Shown here: positions 1 to 7,763 of the stretch, in pieces | Numbering within the stretch: the stretch's first letter is position 1 | How the letters are laid out: each line of letters starts with the position of its first letter | Assembly (NCBI GenBank): GCA_018402525.1 | Contig: JAGYIR010000007.1 | Span: 62,001 to 126,000, forward strand | Direction: 5' to 3' | Length of the DNA: 64,000 nt | From: Crocinitomicaceae bacterium | GTDB lineage: Bacteria; Bacteroidota; Bacteroidia; Flavobacteriales_D; Crocinitomicaceae | Translations under genes and position numbers: made by a program | Notes under the pieces: model-generated | Told to the model about the DNA's origin: nothing | Database searches by the model: none | What the model saw: only the letters and a program-made list of their open reading frames with translations

Positions 1-34
1 ACAGCGGTGCTTGCGGGAATGTTATTCTAGCTAC

Positions 35-1003
35 ATGGATTTGCGCGAACGCATATTCTCCATATCCAATGAAAACGATTTTGAACAAATCGCATTGAAG
101 GTCTTTGACTATCAAAAAGAAAACTGCCCCATTTATCGCGAATATGTGAACAGCCTCAATTGGCCCGCCCCAAAAACCCTAAAAGAAATCCCATTTCTGC
201 CTATTTCCTTTTTCAAAAGCCACAGAGTGTGTAAAGAGGGACTAGACCCAGCAATCGTTTTTAAAAGTAGCGGAACGACTGGACAAATCCGTAGTCAACA
301 TTTTGTTGAAGACCAGCAATTGTACAAAGATTCATTTTTCAGGGCATACACTTCACTAATAGGCAGTCCTGAGAATCAAGTCATCCTTGCATTGTTGCCA
401 AATTACATCGAACAAGGTGAATCCAGCTTGGTCTACATGGTCGATCATTTGGTCGCAGCGACAAATAACCCGCTCTCTGGTTTTCTATTGAATTCGCCTT
501 CAGAAATTGAATTGCGTTACCAGCAAGCCATCGAAAGTGGAAAAGAAGTTGTGCTATTTGGTGTGTCCTACGCCCTACTCGATTTAGCCGAAAAAAATGT
601 TAACCTCTCCAAAGCCCGCATTATCGAAACGGGTGGAATGAAAGGCCGCCGAAAGGAATTGACCAAAGTTGAATTGCACCAGCAATTGCAGGAAGGATTG
701 CATGTTCCGTTCGTTTCTTCTGAATACGGCATGACAGAATTGCTTTCTCAGGGATATAGTAACGCCAACGGTCTCTTTGAGACACCACCTTGGATGAAAA
801 TCCGTATCCGTGAAGTCAATGATCCATTTCACTATTTGGAAGATGGTAAAACTGGTGGAATAAACGTCATCGACTTGGCTAATTTGTACAGCTGTTCGTT
901 CATTGCCACGCAGGACTTAGGTCGAATTGTTGGAAGTGGATTTGAAATCATGGGGCGCTTTGACCAATCTGATTTGCGAGGGTGCAATTTGATGGTGGGG
1001 TAA
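35..1003 (+). CDS. LuxE-like acyl-protein synthetase family protein
   Basis: Predicted acyl-adenylating enzyme of the LuxE/acyl-protein synthetase family, which activates a fatty acid with ATP and passes it to a protein or small acceptor. The adenylate-forming signature FKSSGTTGQIRS lies near residue 80, and EYGMTELLSQ further on matches the second nucleotide-binding region. The frame is open upstream to a TTG at 11, but the ATG at 35 gives the usual N-terminus and a 322-residue protein, so I prefer it. LuxE proper works with LuxC and LuxD, and neither is nearby, so no luminescence role is implied; Bacteroidota homologues often lie near acyl or O-antigen genes. Substrate unknown. Confidence 0.8.
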   Translation: MDLRERIFSISNENDFEQIALKVFDYQKENCPIYREYVNSLNWPAPKTLKEIPFLPISFFKSHRVCKEGLDPAIVFKSSGTTGQIRSQHFVEDQQLYKDSFFRAYTSLIGSPENQVILALLPNYIEQGESSLVYMVDHLVAATNNPLSGFLLNSPSEIELRYQQAIESGKEVVLFGVSYALLDLAEKNVNLSKARIIETGGMKGRRKELTKVELHQQLQEGLHVPFVSSEYGMTELLSQGYSNANGLFETPPWMKIRIREVNDPFHYLEDGKTGGINVIDLANLYSCSFIATQDLGRIVGSGFEIMGRFDQSDLRGCNLMVG

Positions 1004-1328
1004 TAATTTTCTTTGATACTTTGACGAAGGTCTCAAAGTATCCAAAACCCCTCTTTTCCAATTTTCAATGAATTTCTTTGCACTGCGTTCCAAGAACCAC
1101 TTCTAATCATCGAACGCAGTGCGTTCTCTTATGCGTCGCCTGTTCCAGGGCGCAATTCCCACCAAAATTTCGTTATTCGGCGAAAATTGGTATCTTTCTT
1201 CGTATTGATAATTATATGAGATAGTTCATTCTTCTTATGATAAAACAGTAGTTCCCCAAACTACCTTTTATCCTAATACCTTCGCTATTTCGCTTGAAAT
1301 TTTGTATTATTGACTAAACAAAAAAATT
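1004..1328. other. Intergenic region with two hairpins
   Basis: This 325-base gap holds no convincing ORF. It contains two perfect inverted repeats. The first (1015-1024 with 1033-1042, 10 bp) sits just after the upstream stop and may end transcription, though no strong T-run follows. The second (1080-1090 with 1112-1122, 11 bp stem around GCACTGCGTTC, 21-base loop) is GC-richer and unexplained. The rest is AT-rich leader for the DUF4197 gene; TATTATTG at 1305-1312 is one base off the TAnnTTTG promoter motif. Confidence 0.6.
1015..1042 (+). terminator. Possible terminator hairpin
   Basis: A perfect 10-bp stem, gatactttga against tcaaagtatc, with an 8-base loop begins 11 bases after the stop of the LuxE-like gene. 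It is AT-rich and lacks a clean T-run, so its role as a terminator is tentative. Confidence 0.4.
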
Positions 1329-2054
1329 ATGAATAAATTGACCTTTGCCCTATGTGGTTTTTTACTTGCTGCAAACTTTTCATTTGGACAAGATTTTGGC
1401 AAACTGAAAAACAAAGTGAACGAATCACTGAAAACTGAAAACGCAAGTTCACTCAGTGAAGGTGAAGTCGTTTCAGGACTCAAAGAAGCACTGAATAAAG
1501 GTGTAGAAAAAGGTGTTTCTCAGTTGTCAAAGCCAGATGGGTATTTCAAAGATCCTACCATTAAAATTCCACTTCCACAAGAGGCAAAGGATGTTGAGAG
1601 TAAACTTCGTCAGATGGGACAAGGGGAAAAGGTGGATGAAGCCATTGAATCGATCAATCGCGCGGCTGAAGATGCTGCGATGGCGGCTAAAGATATTTTC
1701 ATCGACGCAATTAAGAACATGTCCGTGACAGATGCCATGGGTCTTTTAAAAGGCAACGACGATGCAGCGACACGCTTTTTGGAAAGTTCAACTAGAGCAG
1801 TTTTGGTTGAGAAATTTCGTCCAATAATCAAAGTATCCCTAGAAAAAGTAGGAGCGACAAAACACTGGAATTCGGTTTTTACCACCTACAATAAAATTCC
1901 TTTGGTCAAAAAAGTGAATCCAGATTTGGAGGAATACGCGACGAACAAAGCCATTGACGGACTGTTTGTGCAAATCGCCAAAGAGGAATTGGAAATTCGT
2001 AAAAATCCAGGTGCTCGGGTTACCGATCTTTTGAAGAAGGTGTTTGGAAATTAA
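1329..2054 (+). CDS. DUF4197 domain protein, secreted
   Basis: A 241-residue protein with an N-terminal signal peptide (MNKLTFALCGFLLAANFSFG, cleaved near residue 20), so exported to the periplasm or outer membrane. The rest is a helical domain that I match to DUF4197 from the LKEALNKGVEKGVSQLS segment near residue 55 and the TRAVLVEKFRPIIK and KVNPDLEEYAT segments later. Function of the family is unknown. Monocistronic: hairpins lie upstream and a new promoter precedes the next gene. The ATG at 1329 follows an A-rich leader, typical of Bacteroidota starts. Confidence 0.82.
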   Translation: MNKLTFALCGFLLAANFSFGQDFGKLKNKVNESLKTENASSLSEGEVVSGLKEALNKGVEKGVSQLSKPDGYFKDPTIKIPLPQEAKDVESKLRQMGQGEKVDEAIESINRAAEDAAMAAKDIFIDAIKNMSVTDAMGLLKGNDDAATRFLESSTRAVLVEKFRPIIKVSLEKVGATKHWNSVFTTYNKIPLVKKVNPDLEEYATNKAIDGLFVQIAKEELEIRKNPGARVTDLLKKVFGN

Positions 2055-2084
2055 CCGCACTTAGATTCATTCAAAGAGAATCTG

Positions 2085-2092
2085 TATCTTTG
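2085..2092 (+). promoter_or_regulatory. Bacteroidota -7 promoter element (TATCTTTG)
   Basis: TATCTTTG matches TAnnTTTG exactly and ends 9 bases before the ATG at 2102, implying a nearly leaderless transcript for the five-gene operon that follows. No clear TTG -33 element is seen at the right distance. Confidence 0.5.
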
Positions 2093-2101
2093 GTGACTAC
2101 T

Positions 2102-2506
2102 ATGTTAAAGAATATGACGACTTCCACCATACTTATTTTAGTTGCAATTGGCATGCTTGCAGGTGTCCTGAGTGGATTCGTCGGTGTTGGTGGCGGAGTA
2201 CTAATTGTTCCTGCCTTGATTTATGCCTTTGGAATGTCCCAGCATGAAGCGCAAGGCACAAGCCTTTTTGTACTTCTTTTACCCGTGGGTATACTTGCTG
2301 TCAATAATTATTGGAAAGCGGAAAGTCTCAACTGGAAATTTGGACTCATTATCGCCATTACCTTCGTTATTGGTGGATACATTGGCTCCAAATTATCACT
2401 CAAATTTTCACCGGCACTCATTAAATTTATCTTTGGCATCATCATGGCGTATGTTGCATTTCGCTTTATAGTCACTGGATATAACGGTCTTTCAAATGAA
2501 TCTTAA
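2102..2506 (+). CDS. TauE/SafE (TSUP) family permease, half-length
   Basis: A four-helix membrane protein of the sulfite exporter TauE/SafE superfamily, predicted to move sulfur-containing or organic anions across the inner membrane. The family N-terminal signature GFVGVGGGVLIVPALIYAFG (residues 24-43) is present, followed by QGTSLFVLLLPVG. At about 134 residues it is half the usual 240-300, so it probably works as a dimer. An in-frame TTG and GTG lie at 2090 and 2093, but they overlap the TATCTTTG promoter, so I use the ATG at 2102. First gene of an operon; it overlaps the next gene by 11 bases. Confidence 0.78.
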   Translation: MLKNMTTSTILILVAIGMLAGVLSGFVGVGGGVLIVPALIYAFGMSQHEAQGTSLFVLLLPVGILAVNNYWKAESLNWKFGLIIAITFVIGGYIGSKLSLKFSPALIKFIFGIIMAYVAFRFIVTGYNGLSNES

Positions 2507-3686
2507 GGTCAAAGAAGAAATAAAATTACTATCTGTTCAACTTTTTGAAAAAGTGAATGGCTACCGAAGATACATTCATGCGCATCCTGAATTGTCTTAC
2601 CAGGAAATAAATACAATGAACTATGTATCCGAGCAGTTAACAAAACTAGGAATTGAACATACAACGAAAGTCGGTGAGACAGGAATCGTTGCACTGATTA
2701 GAGGTGATCAGCATACCAAAGAAGATGAAGCAATTGGACTCAGAGCAGACATGGATGCGCTTCCAATTCAAGAAGAAAATGATGTTCCATACAAATCAAC
2801 CGTGGAGGGCGTCATGCATGCGTGTGGACATGATGTGCATACTTCGGTCTTACTCGGAGCTGCGGAAATTTTACACAAATTACGTAATGAACTTCCTCAG
2901 CCTGTAAAGTTGATTTTTCAACCAGGCGAAGAAAAAAATCCAGGGGGTGCAACCTACATGATTCGCGATGGAGCTTTGAAAAATCCCACGGTGACTGAAA
3001 TGTATGCATTGCATGTTTTTCCAGATATGCCCGTAGGCAAAGTTGGATTTAAAGAAGGAATCTACATGGCTTCCTGCGATGAAATTTATATAACGATTCA
3101 CGGAAAAGGTGGACACGGCGCAACACCTCATCAATGCATTGATCCGATTTTAATCGGTGCGAATATCATTACGCAAATGCAACAAATTGTGAGTAGAAAA
3201 TGTGACCCAAAAATTCCATGCGTACTTTCGTTTGGTCATTTTGAAGCGCTCGGTGCGACCAATGTCATTCCTTCTAAAGCTTATCTAAAAGGCACTTTCC
3301 GCACTATGGATGAGCCTTGGAGAGCGGAAGCACTGCAACTCATTGAAAAAACCGCGAACGATTTGGCACATGCTGCTGGAGGTAGTGCTACTGTTGAAAT
3401 TAGTAAGGGATATCCTTACTTGGAGAATGATCCAAAGGTCACAGCCAAAATGAGAAGTGCTGCGCAACTCTTTTTGGGAGAACAAAATGTCGAGGAATTG
3501 CCAATTCGTTTAACGGCAGAAGATTTTTCCTATTATTCGCAGGAAATCCCAGTTTGCTTCTTTAGACTCGGTGTGCGAAATGAAGCGGTAGGAATTACCT
3601 ATGGTGTGCACCACCCAAAATTTAATATTGATGAAGAAGCGTTGATTGTCGGAATGCAAATGATGGCACTTGCTCCGTTTTCTTAA
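2496..3686 (+). CDS. M20 family amidohydrolase (N-acyl amino acid hydrolase type)
   Basis: Cytoplasmic zinc-dependent amidohydrolase of the M20D group (hippurate hydrolase/IAA-amino acid hydrolase/AmaA type), removing acyl groups from amino acids. Metal-binding segments are clear: HACGHD at residues 108-113, QPGEE at 142-146, H173 in the ALHV segment, and VHHPKF near the C-terminus. A lid dimerisation domain starts around residue 185 (GKGGHGATPH). Full length at 396 residues, with no signal peptide. It overlaps the TauE gene by 11 bases and is followed 4 bases later by the DUF4230 gene, so the genes are co-transcribed. The natural substrate cannot be read from sequence. Confidence 0.88.
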   Translation: MNLKVKEEIKLLSVQLFEKVNGYRRYIHAHPELSYQEINTMNYVSEQLTKLGIEHTTKVGETGIVALIRGDQHTKEDEAIGLRADMDALPIQEENDVPYKSTVEGVMHACGHDVHTSVLLGAAEILHKLRNELPQPVKLIFQPGEEKNPGGATYMIRDGALKNPTVTEMYALHVFPDMPVGKVGFKEGIYMASCDEIYITIHGKGGHGATPHQCIDPILIGANIITQMQQIVSRKCDPKIPCVLSFGHFEALGATNVIPSKAYLKGTFRTMDEPWRAEALQLIEKTANDLAHAAGGSATVEISKGYPYLENDPKVTAKMRSAAQLFLGEQNVEELPIRLTAEDFSYYSQEIPVCFFRLGVRNEAVGITYGVHHPKFNIDEEALIVGMQMMALAPFS

Positions 3687-3690
3687 ATCC

Positions 3691-4254
3691 ATGAAGTATT
3701 TCGTTTTCTATATCGCCTTATTATTTCTTTGTTTCGGTTGTTCTGAACCGTCTCCTGTACCCGAAGCGGAAGTCTTTGAGATCAAAAACATCGGTGAATT
3801 ATCGACCACAGAATATACCGTTGGGAAGATAATTAAGCTCGACGATAAAGCGGAAGAATGGTACAAATACGGCGACCGAAAACTTTTAATTAACTGCAAA
3901 GCGAAAATCAAAGCAGGCGTTGATCTTTCAAAAATTAAGAATGGCGATATTAAAATTAGCGGAACAACAATCGAGATTACGCTACCACCTGTCGAGATCA
4001 CGTCATTTTCAATGGATCCAAGTCTCATTCGTACAGAGATGGAAAGTGTAACTGGATTGAGAGATCGATTCACCCAGCAAGAGAAAAATAGCTTTCTGAG
4101 ACAAGGCGAAGAAGCCATTAAAAAAGACATGGCAGAAACAGGAATTTTCAAAGATGCCACGGACAACGCATCAGCTTTCGTAACAGATTTTTATGAGCAA
4201 CTAGGATTCGAGAATATTATTATTCACCAAACACCACCGAGCGATGAAAAATGA
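3691..4254 (+). CDS. DUF4230 family lipoprotein
   Basis: A lipoprotein with signal peptide MKYFVFYIALLFLCFGC; the lipid would attach at Cys17. The mature part fits DUF4230: ELSTTEYTVGKIIK near residue 40, the LLINCKAKIKAGVDLSKI strand, the ITLPPVEI motif and a helical C-terminus. Function of the family is unknown. The frame opens at 3670, but the ATG at 3691 begins a normal signal peptide. It overlaps the next gene, also DUF4230, by 11 bases. Confidence 0.75.
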   Translation: MKYFVFYIALLFLCFGCSEPSPVPEAEVFEIKNIGELSTTEYTVGKIIKLDDKAEEWYKYGDRKLLINCKAKIKAGVDLSKIKNGDIKISGTTIEITLPPVEITSFSMDPSLIRTEMESVTGLRDRFTQQEKNSFLRQGEEAIKKDMAETGIFKDATDNASAFVTDFYEQLGFENIIIHQTPPSDEK

Positions 4255-4867
4255 GTACATCCGTTTGGCGAAAAACTTGCTCGTATTAGCTGCTTTCATC
4301 ATCATCGGTGTGGTGATTTATCGTTTTTTTGCTTCTTCTGAAAGCGAAGAGTTAACCATCGATACCACTCCTATCCACATTGAATCTATAAAAACAATTG
4401 CAGAAATTAGCACAGTTAGCTACAGAGATGAAGTGGTGATTGATACGGTGGAGTTTTATAAAAAATCATCCAATTTTTATGACCCAGAAGAATGGGTGCG
4501 CTTGTTTAAACGCAATGTCAAAAGACGACTCACCCTTATTGTTAAAGGTGAAATTAAATACGGTCTTGACTTATCAAAGAAAAACTACACCATTCGCTCG
4601 AATGCAGATACTGTATGGATTAACCTTCCACAACCGAAAATGTTAGATATCATTATCAGCCCGTCTAGAACAGAAATTTTTCAAGAACAAGGCGATTGGA
4701 GTGATGCTACACGAAGACAGCTGGAGGATCAAGCAAAATTCAAAATGATAGAAAATGCGAAAACGCTATCTTTGCAATCAAAAGCCGAAGAAAACACCGT
4801 GCGACTTTTTAAGAAATTAATTCATACCAAACAACAACTTATTATTCAATTCGATGAAAATATTTAA
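4244..4867 (+). CDS. DUF4230 family protein, membrane-anchored
   Basis: A 207-residue second DUF4230 protein. An uncleaved N-terminal membrane helix (about residues 12-29, LVLAAFIIIGVVIYRFF) replaces the lipoprotein signal of its neighbour, so the pair would sit on different membranes or faces of the periplasm. Shared family features include AEISTVSYRDEV, KGEIKYGLDLSK, VWINLPQPKML and a basic helical C-terminus. Overlaps the upstream DUF4230 gene by 11 bases and the downstream lipoprotein gene by 14, indicating translational coupling. Function unknown; the two copies probably arose by duplication. Confidence 0.72.
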   Translation: MKNEYIRLAKNLLVLAAFIIIGVVIYRFFASSESEELTIDTTPIHIESIKTIAEISTVSYRDEVVIDTVEFYKKSSNFYDPEEWVRLFKRNVKRRLTLIVKGEIKYGLDLSKKNYTIRSNADTVWINLPQPKMLDIIISPSRTEIFQEQGDWSDATRRQLEDQAKFKMIENAKTLSLQSKAEENTVRLFKKLIHTKQQLIIQFDENI

Positions 4868-5282
4868 CGTTTTCTTGATATGTTGCCTACTGGTTATTTT
4901 TGTTGGGTGCGATAAAATCAAAAGCACTGAGGAAAAAATGGAAGGAACTTGGGATGTGTATAGTTTGAAAGTCACGCTAAGTAATGGACTTTCCTACTAT
5001 TACGACAATGTTGGAACCGTGACTTATTCCGATTTTAACAAAGGTGAAGGAAATTACGTCATGAACATAAGCTACACAACTACATCTGGAACTGTAACGA
5101 ATCAAGACAGTGGAGTCATCACGCTGAAAGACAAGGGTAAATACTACGATTTAAAACGTGACAATGGCGATGGTACGTATACAGCACTTCCTGAAGGTCG
5201 CATTATATTGATTACTAACAATGACATTAAAACGGCTTACCAGGCTGATGACCAAACATACCTGATGATTCTTGAAAAATAA
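4854..5282 (+). CDS. Small lipocalin-like lipoprotein
   Basis: A 142-residue lipoprotein (signal MKIFNVFLICCLLVIFVGC, lipid Cys near residue 19). The segment after the signal, KMEGTWDVYSLKVT, followed by alternating beta strands, resembles the lipocalin-like (DUF5004-type) lipoproteins of Bacteroidota, which begin with a G-x-W motif. Assignment rests on this pattern only. Last gene of the TauE-M20-DUF4230 operon, overlapping the previous gene by 14 bases. It converges on hldD with 12 bases between stops and no visible terminator. Confidence 0.6.
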   Translation: MKIFNVFLICCLLVIFVGCDKIKSTEEKMEGTWDVYSLKVTLSNGLSYYYDNVGTVTYSDFNKGEGNYVMNISYTTTSGTVTNQDSGVITLKDKGKYYDLKRDNGDGTYTALPEGRIILITNNDIKTAYQADDQTYLMILEK

Positions 5283-5294
5283 GTTCAATTAGAA

Positions 5295-6260
5295 TTAATA
5301 CGTACGATCTGTGATCAAGTAATTGGTGACATAATCCTCAATCCCTTCTTCCAGTGTATAAAACTTCTTCGTATAACCTGTCGCTATCAACTTGTCCATT
5401 TCTGCCTTGGTAAAATATTGATACTTGTCACGAATATCGATGGGTGTATCAACAAAGGAAATTTTCTCCTTCTTGCCCATTGCCTTAAACGTATTTTTTG
5501 CCAAATCTAGGAAGGTACGTGCCGTTCCCGATCCCAAATTGTAAATTCCAGATGGAGGAAGTTGATCCTTCAAATAAAGACATACCTCAATGACGTCCTT
5601 CACATAGACAAAATCGCGGAGTTGACCGCCATCTGCATAATCTGGGTTGTGCGACTTGAACAATTTCATTTCACCTGAAGCTGTGATTTGGTTGAACGCA
5701 TGAAAAATAACCGATGCCATTCTTCCTTTGTGAAATTCATTTGGACCGTACACATTAAAAAACTTCAATCCCGCCCAAAATGGTGGACGCTTTTTCTGTT
5801 CCAATGCCCAGATATCGAAATTGTTCTTTGATTCACCATAAGGATTCAATGGCTTTAAATCGGGAATAATAGCATGATCGTCTTCGTAGCCTAATTCACC
5901 TAATCCGTAGGTAGCTCCAGAACTTGCGTACACCAAGGGAATATTAAACTCTACGCACAGATTCCAAACATCTTTGGAATAATTGACATTGAGTTCATCA
6001 AAAATTGTAGCATCAAATTCGGTAGTATCCGTTCGTGCGCCAATGTGGTAGATAAAGTTGACTTCGCTTCCAAAATCTTTCAACCACTGAATAAAATCCG
6101 TTCGACCGATTTTTGCCGTAATCGTTTTACCTTCTAAGTTTCTGTATTTTTCTTGTTTTGAAAAATCATCCACGACAATGATATCATCATATCCCGCTTC
6201 ATTTAAACGACCGACAAGGCAGCTTCCAATAAATCCAGCCGCTCCAGTTACTACTATCAT
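5295..6260 (-). CDS. hldD: ADP-L-glycero-D-manno-heptose 6-epimerase
   Basis: Extended SDR epimerase that converts ADP-D-glycero-D-manno-heptose to the L-glycero form for the LPS inner core. The Rossmann motif GAAGFIGS is at residues 6-13, the catalytic region SSGATYG is near 118, and YGESK supplies the YxxxK pair. NVYGPNEFHKGRMASV is characteristic of HldD. Full length at 321 residues. It lies 12 bases downstream of the deoxynucleoside kinase gene and is probably co-transcribed with it. The other heptose genes (gmhA, hldE, gmhB) are not in this window. Confidence 0.92.
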   Translation of the reverse strand: MIVVTGAAGFIGSCLVGRLNEAGYDDIIVVDDFSKQEKYRNLEGKTITAKIGRTDFIQWLKDFGSEVNFIYHIGARTDTTEFDATIFDELNVNYSKDVWNLCVEFNIPLVYASSGATYGLGELGYEDDHAIIPDLKPLNPYGESKNNFDIWALEQKKRPPFWAGLKFFNVYGPNEFHKGRMASVIFHAFNQITASGEMKLFKSHNPDYADGGQLRDFVYVKDVIEVCLYLKDQLPPSGIYNLGSGTARTFLDLAKNTFKAMGKKEKISFVDTPIDIRDKYQYFTKAEMDKLIATGYTKKFYTLEEGIEDYVTNYLITDRTY

Positions 6261-6272
6261 GAATTTTGTTTT

Positions 6273-6887
6273 TTAAAATAAACCGTTGATCTCGGCATCA
6301 ATTGCATTGATGATCTTTCCTAAATCTTCTTGATTCTCAGGGAAATTATTGTTATCGACATCAATTACAAGCAGTTTTCCTTTGTCATAAGTGGAAATCC
6401 ATGCTTCGTAACGTTCGTTTAAACGCTTCAAATAATCCAAACGAATGCTTTCCTCGTATTCTCTTCCTCTTCGTTGAATTTGATTCACCAATGTAGGTAC
6501 GCTTGCACGCAAATAAATCAATAAATCAGGAGCAGAAACAAACGAATCCATCAGGTTGAACAACGAAAAGTAATTCTCGAAATCACGCGTCGTCATCAAA
6601 CCCATTGAATGTAGGTTCGGAGCGAATATAAACGCATCTTCGTAAATGGTTCTATCTTGAATGACCGTTTTATCTGTTTTCTGAATTTCTTGCGTTTGTG
6701 TGAAGCGACTGTTCAAATAATAAATTTGAAGATTGAACGACCAGCGTTGCATATCTTCATAGAAATCATTGAGGTAAGGATTTTGTTCTACGTCTTCAAA
6801 GTGCGTGTCCCATCCAAAATGTTTTGCCAACATTGTCGTCAATGTCGTTTTTCCTGATCCTATATTCCCTGCTATCGCAATATGCAT
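6273..6887 (-). CDS. Deoxynucleoside kinase
   Basis: Deoxyribonucleoside kinase of the dGK/dAK/dCK family, phosphorylating salvaged deoxynucleosides in the cytoplasm. The P-loop GNIGSGKTT is at residues 7-15, the QDRTIYED segment near 80 corresponds to the DRS/DRT substrate-binding motif, and an arginine-rich lid (QIQRRGREYE) is near 135. Length 204 is typical. Preceded by an AGAGGTAAA leader just before the ATG. Which deoxynucleoside it prefers cannot be told from sequence. Confidence 0.88.
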   Translation of the reverse strand: MHIAIAGNIGSGKTTLTTMLAKHFGWDTHFEDVEQNPYLNDFYEDMQRWSFNLQIYYLNSRFTQTQEIQKTDKTVIQDRTIYEDAFIFAPNLHSMGLMTTRDFENYFSLFNLMDSFVSAPDLLIYLRASVPTLVNQIQRRGREYEESIRLDYLKRLNERYEAWISTYDKGKLLVIDVDNNNFPENQEDLGKIINAIDAEINGLF

Positions 6888-6941
6888 TTTACCTCTGATT
6901 TTGACTGACTAAATTACAAACTTTATGAGAAGAATCAAGTA

Positions 6942-7763
6942 TTATTCAGAGAATTGCAATTCAAATTTATCAACATTATTTGCTGATCGAAAAAAGAAGT
7001 GTTGGTTGCGATACATAAACTCAGTGATACCGTTCGAAGGAAGCGTAATCTCCTCTGAATCTTTAGAGCCAAAAAAATGAATGCGCAACTTATCTTTATG
7101 CAGCGTAAATAGTGCTTTTTCATGCCCATCTACCTGAATTACACCAACTTCTGGGATAAATTCGATCAAAGAACCGTACAAGTCGAAAATGTACACCCCC
7201 TTCGCAGGGTCCACCAAAAACAAGCGATTGCCGCGCTCTTTAATTTGACCGATGTTCGACGCATCTAGTGTGCCTTCAATATTAAGAACTTCTTGTTGTT
7301 GATTGGTGCGATTCAACGCCAATAAAAGTAAGCGTGAATTAAAACGGTCAAACACCCAAATTTTATTGGGCTGACTCGATGCCGAAACCATGGTAGCATT
7401 AACGAGTCCCTCTTCTGCCAAATCGATGCAATCGTTCATAGAAGAAAGCGTATTGTCGAAATAGCAAAGTGTTTGCTGATCTTCTGAGAAATGAAGTAAT
7501 TTGGATGTATTGATAGAAACGAACTGCTTCGCCTTCCCAAGCGATTTGATACTTTGAGAAAACAATTGATTCCCATCAACATCGTACTTATTCATCAACC
7601 CCTTCTCAGTAACAAAATAATTTTCTAGAACATCCACGTGCCACACTTCTTTTTCTCCCACTGGGTACGTTTTCATTTTCACCCATTCATACCCCAATGT
7701 ATCTTGACCGAAGCCAAAGAAACTCGTATATAAAAGGAAGAAAAACAAGATCTGCTTATACAT
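6942..7763 (-). CDS. Secreted propeller-like protein, unrecognised
   Basis: A conserved-looking secreted protein I do not recognise. Signal peptide MYKQILFFFLLYTSFFGFG, then about 250 residues of short beta-strand repeats (for example KIWVFDRFNSRLLLL and NRLFLVDPAKGVYIFDLYG) suggesting a beta-propeller of the NHL/PQQ kind. The frame is open up to 7784, but the ATG at 7763 starts the signal peptide and overlaps the GH3 stop by 8 bases, implying coupling. The deoxynucleoside kinase follows 54 bases on. No catalytic residue is evident. Confidence 0.62.
   Translation of the reverse strand: MYKQILFFFLLYTSFFGFGQDTLGYEWVKMKTYPVGEKEVWHVDVLENYFVTEKGLMNKYDVDGNQLFSQSIKSLGKAKQFVSINTSKLLHFSEDQQTLCYFDNTLSSMNDCIDLAEEGLVNATMVSASSQPNKIWVFDRFNSRLLLLALNRTNQQQEVLNIEGTLDASNIGQIKERGNRLFLVDPAKGVYIFDLYGSLIEFIPEVGVIQVDGHEKALFTLHKDKLRIHFFGSKDSEEITLPSNGITEFMYRNQHFFFRSANNVDKFELQFSE

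Noticed and set aside
584-832. ORFs on the opposite strand inside genes, such as 584-832, 1610-1885 and 3708-4166
   Set aside because: They lie wholly within better-supported genes, have no recognisable domain and no start signals of their own.
35-1003. A bioluminescence (lux) locus
   Set aside because: Only a LuxE-like domain is present; luxA, B, C and D are absent, and the family is found in many non-luminous bacteria.
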